The notes beneath the pieces are model-generated. The model searched no databases, had not been told where the DNA came from, and worked only from the letters and a program-made list of their open reading frames with translations. 5,327 nucleotides of DNA from positions 1 through 5,327 of the forward strand of contig DCGN01000002.1 in the NCBI GenBank assembly GCA_002315275.1, given 5' to 3'. Shown here piece by piece: positions 4,579 to 5,327 of this stretch. The first letter of the stretch is position 1. Every line of letters starts with the position of its first letter. This DNA is from Clostridiales bacterium UBA1777. GTDB lineage: Bacteria; Bacillota; Clostridia; Oscillospirales; Oscillospiraceae. A program made the translations under genes and the position numbers.

Positions 4579-5327
4579 TCAATTTCCTCCTAATTTAAAT
4601 TCTTCGGAATAGATTCCGTTTTCAAAGATCACTACTTCCTCGCCGTCAAACGTGGTCCCGACGATCTTGAGGTCTTCCGTTCCTATCATAAAGTCCACAT
4701 GCTGCGCGGAATCGTTCATTCCCAACGCGACAAGCTCCTCAACCGTCATAGACTGGCCTCCCTCGAAGCAATCGGCAAATCCGCAGCCGAAGGCAATGTG
4801 ACACGAGGCATTCTCATCGTACAGCGTTTCGTAGAACAAGATGCCCATTTTGGAGATAGGCGAATCGTACGGCACCAGCGCGACCTCGCCGAGATAGCAA
4901 GCGGTTTCGTCCAAGGCCAGCTCGTTTGTGAGGATATCCTCCCCCGTGTCTGCCTTGGCCGATACGATCTTGCCGTCCTCAATGACAAATTTGATATTTG
5001 TGACCGTCGTGCCGTCAAGGACAAGCGGCTTAGAGGCATACACCACTCCGTTGCTTCCCGTCCTGTTCGGCGAGGTATAGGCTTCCATCGAGGGAACATT
5101 CGCAAAAAAGGCCTTGCCCGCCGATGTCGATGAACTCGCTGTTTTCCATACGCTGTAAGGGGTCAGCTCGACCGTTAAATCCGTGCCCATGGAGTTGGTG
5201 TAATGCAGGTATCGGAAGTGATATCTGTTGAGGCTGTCCGCATTTTCGGCCAATGCGTCAACATGCTCCTGCCACGTTTCCACTGCCGTGCCGTCTCCTC
5301 TCACATAAACGCTTTCCAAAATAGCAT
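4579..5327 (-). CDS. M29-family metalloaminopeptidase (AmpS/PepS/AmpT type), C-terminal part; 5' end outside the window
   Basis: Cytoplasmic two-metal exopeptidase that removes N-terminal residues from peptides. The frame stays open to the right edge, and residues before the nominal TTG at 5319 (Ala-Ile-Leu-Glu-Ser) still fit the family, so the real start lies outside; about 248 of the usual ~370-410 residues are present. Counting from that TTG, the family landmarks are HYTNSMGTDLTVEL (39-52), FFANVPSMEAYTSPNR (71-86), LDETACYLGEVALVPYDSP (136-154), LYDENASCHIAFG (166-178) and QHVDFMIG (206-213). The five expected metal ligands are all present: Glu79, Glu145, His174, His207 and Asp209. The position of the conserved Tyr seven residues after the His174 ligand, given as catalytic in the family, is Phe181 here. 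The gene is followed after one base by a membrane protein gene and shares its mRNA. No export signal can be judged because the N-terminus is missing. Confidence 0.92.
   Translation of the reverse strand, partial: AILESVYVRGDGTAVETWQEHVDALAENADSLNRYHFRYLHYTNSMGTDLTVELTPYSVWKTASSSTSAGKAFFANVPSMEAYTSPNRTGSNGVVYASKPLVLDGTTVTNIKFVIEDGKIVSAKADTGEDILTNELALDETACYLGEVALVPYDSPISKMGILFYETLYDENASCHIAFGCGFADCFEGGQSMTVEELVALGMNDSAQHVDFMIGTEDLKIVGTTFDGEEVVIFENGIYSEEFKLGGN
4586..4591 (-). promoter_or_regulatory. Ribosome binding site inside the end of the aminopeptidase gene
   Basis: AGGAGG on the minus strand, eight bases before ATG 4577. The same bases encode the final Gly-Gly of the aminopeptidase, whose stop is TGA at 4579-4581; the junction reads TGA-A-ATG. 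This is a classic arrangement for re-initiation by the same ribosome. Confidence 0.85.

Noticed and set aside
1..5327. CRISPR arrays, insertion sequences, integrase or att sites, rRNA/tRNA genes, toxin-antitoxin or phage-defence genes
   Set aside because: I looked for repeats, terminal inverted repeats and typical motifs on both strands and found none.

Overview
The window looks like chromosomal DNA of a Gram-positive anaerobe of the Clostridia (Bacillota), probably an uncultured gut Oscillospirales or Christensenellales relative. This rests on strong AGGAGG-type ribosome binding sites, sigma-A-like promoters, a clostridial-style second type II topoisomerase pair, an M29 aminopeptidase and a YwaF/TIGR02206 membrane protein. 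The lineage is inferred from gene content and style; no rRNA or other marker is present. Coding regions look about half GC, and the divergent intergenic region around 2400-2680 is clearly AT-rich.

Layout: (1) 1-2381, minus strand: a two-gene topoisomerase operon, with the ATPase/Toprim subunit (parE-like, complete, 664 aa) followed after 13 nt by the DNA-cleavage subunit (parC-like; only its first 124 residues are inside the window). A good promoter for the pair lies at 2446-2474. (2) 2382-2642: divergent control region with the topoisomerase promoter on the minus strand and one or two promoters facing right. (3) 2643-3067, plus strand: remains of a PAP2-superfamily membrane phosphatase gene, disabled by an in-frame TGA, a one-base loss in a T run and apparent loss of the catalytic half. 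(4) 3048-3809, plus strand: an intact YwaF-type multi-pass membrane protein whose start overlaps the end of the PAP2 remnant, suggesting they were once an operon. (5) 3813-3845: strong hairpin between convergent transcription units. (6) 3936-5327, minus strand: a translationally coupled pair, with an M29 metalloaminopeptidase (5' end beyond the window) followed after a single base by an unrecognised six-helix membrane protein.

The topoisomerase subunits together form a heterotetramer that changes DNA linkage using ATP. The remaining genes suggest peptide processing and envelope or lipid work, but only the aminopeptidase has a firmly predicted activity. I found no CRISPR array, mobile element, RNA gene or defence system, and no convincing undescribed system. 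The most informative observations are the decayed PAP2 gene and several substitutions at family-conserved positions in the enzymes.
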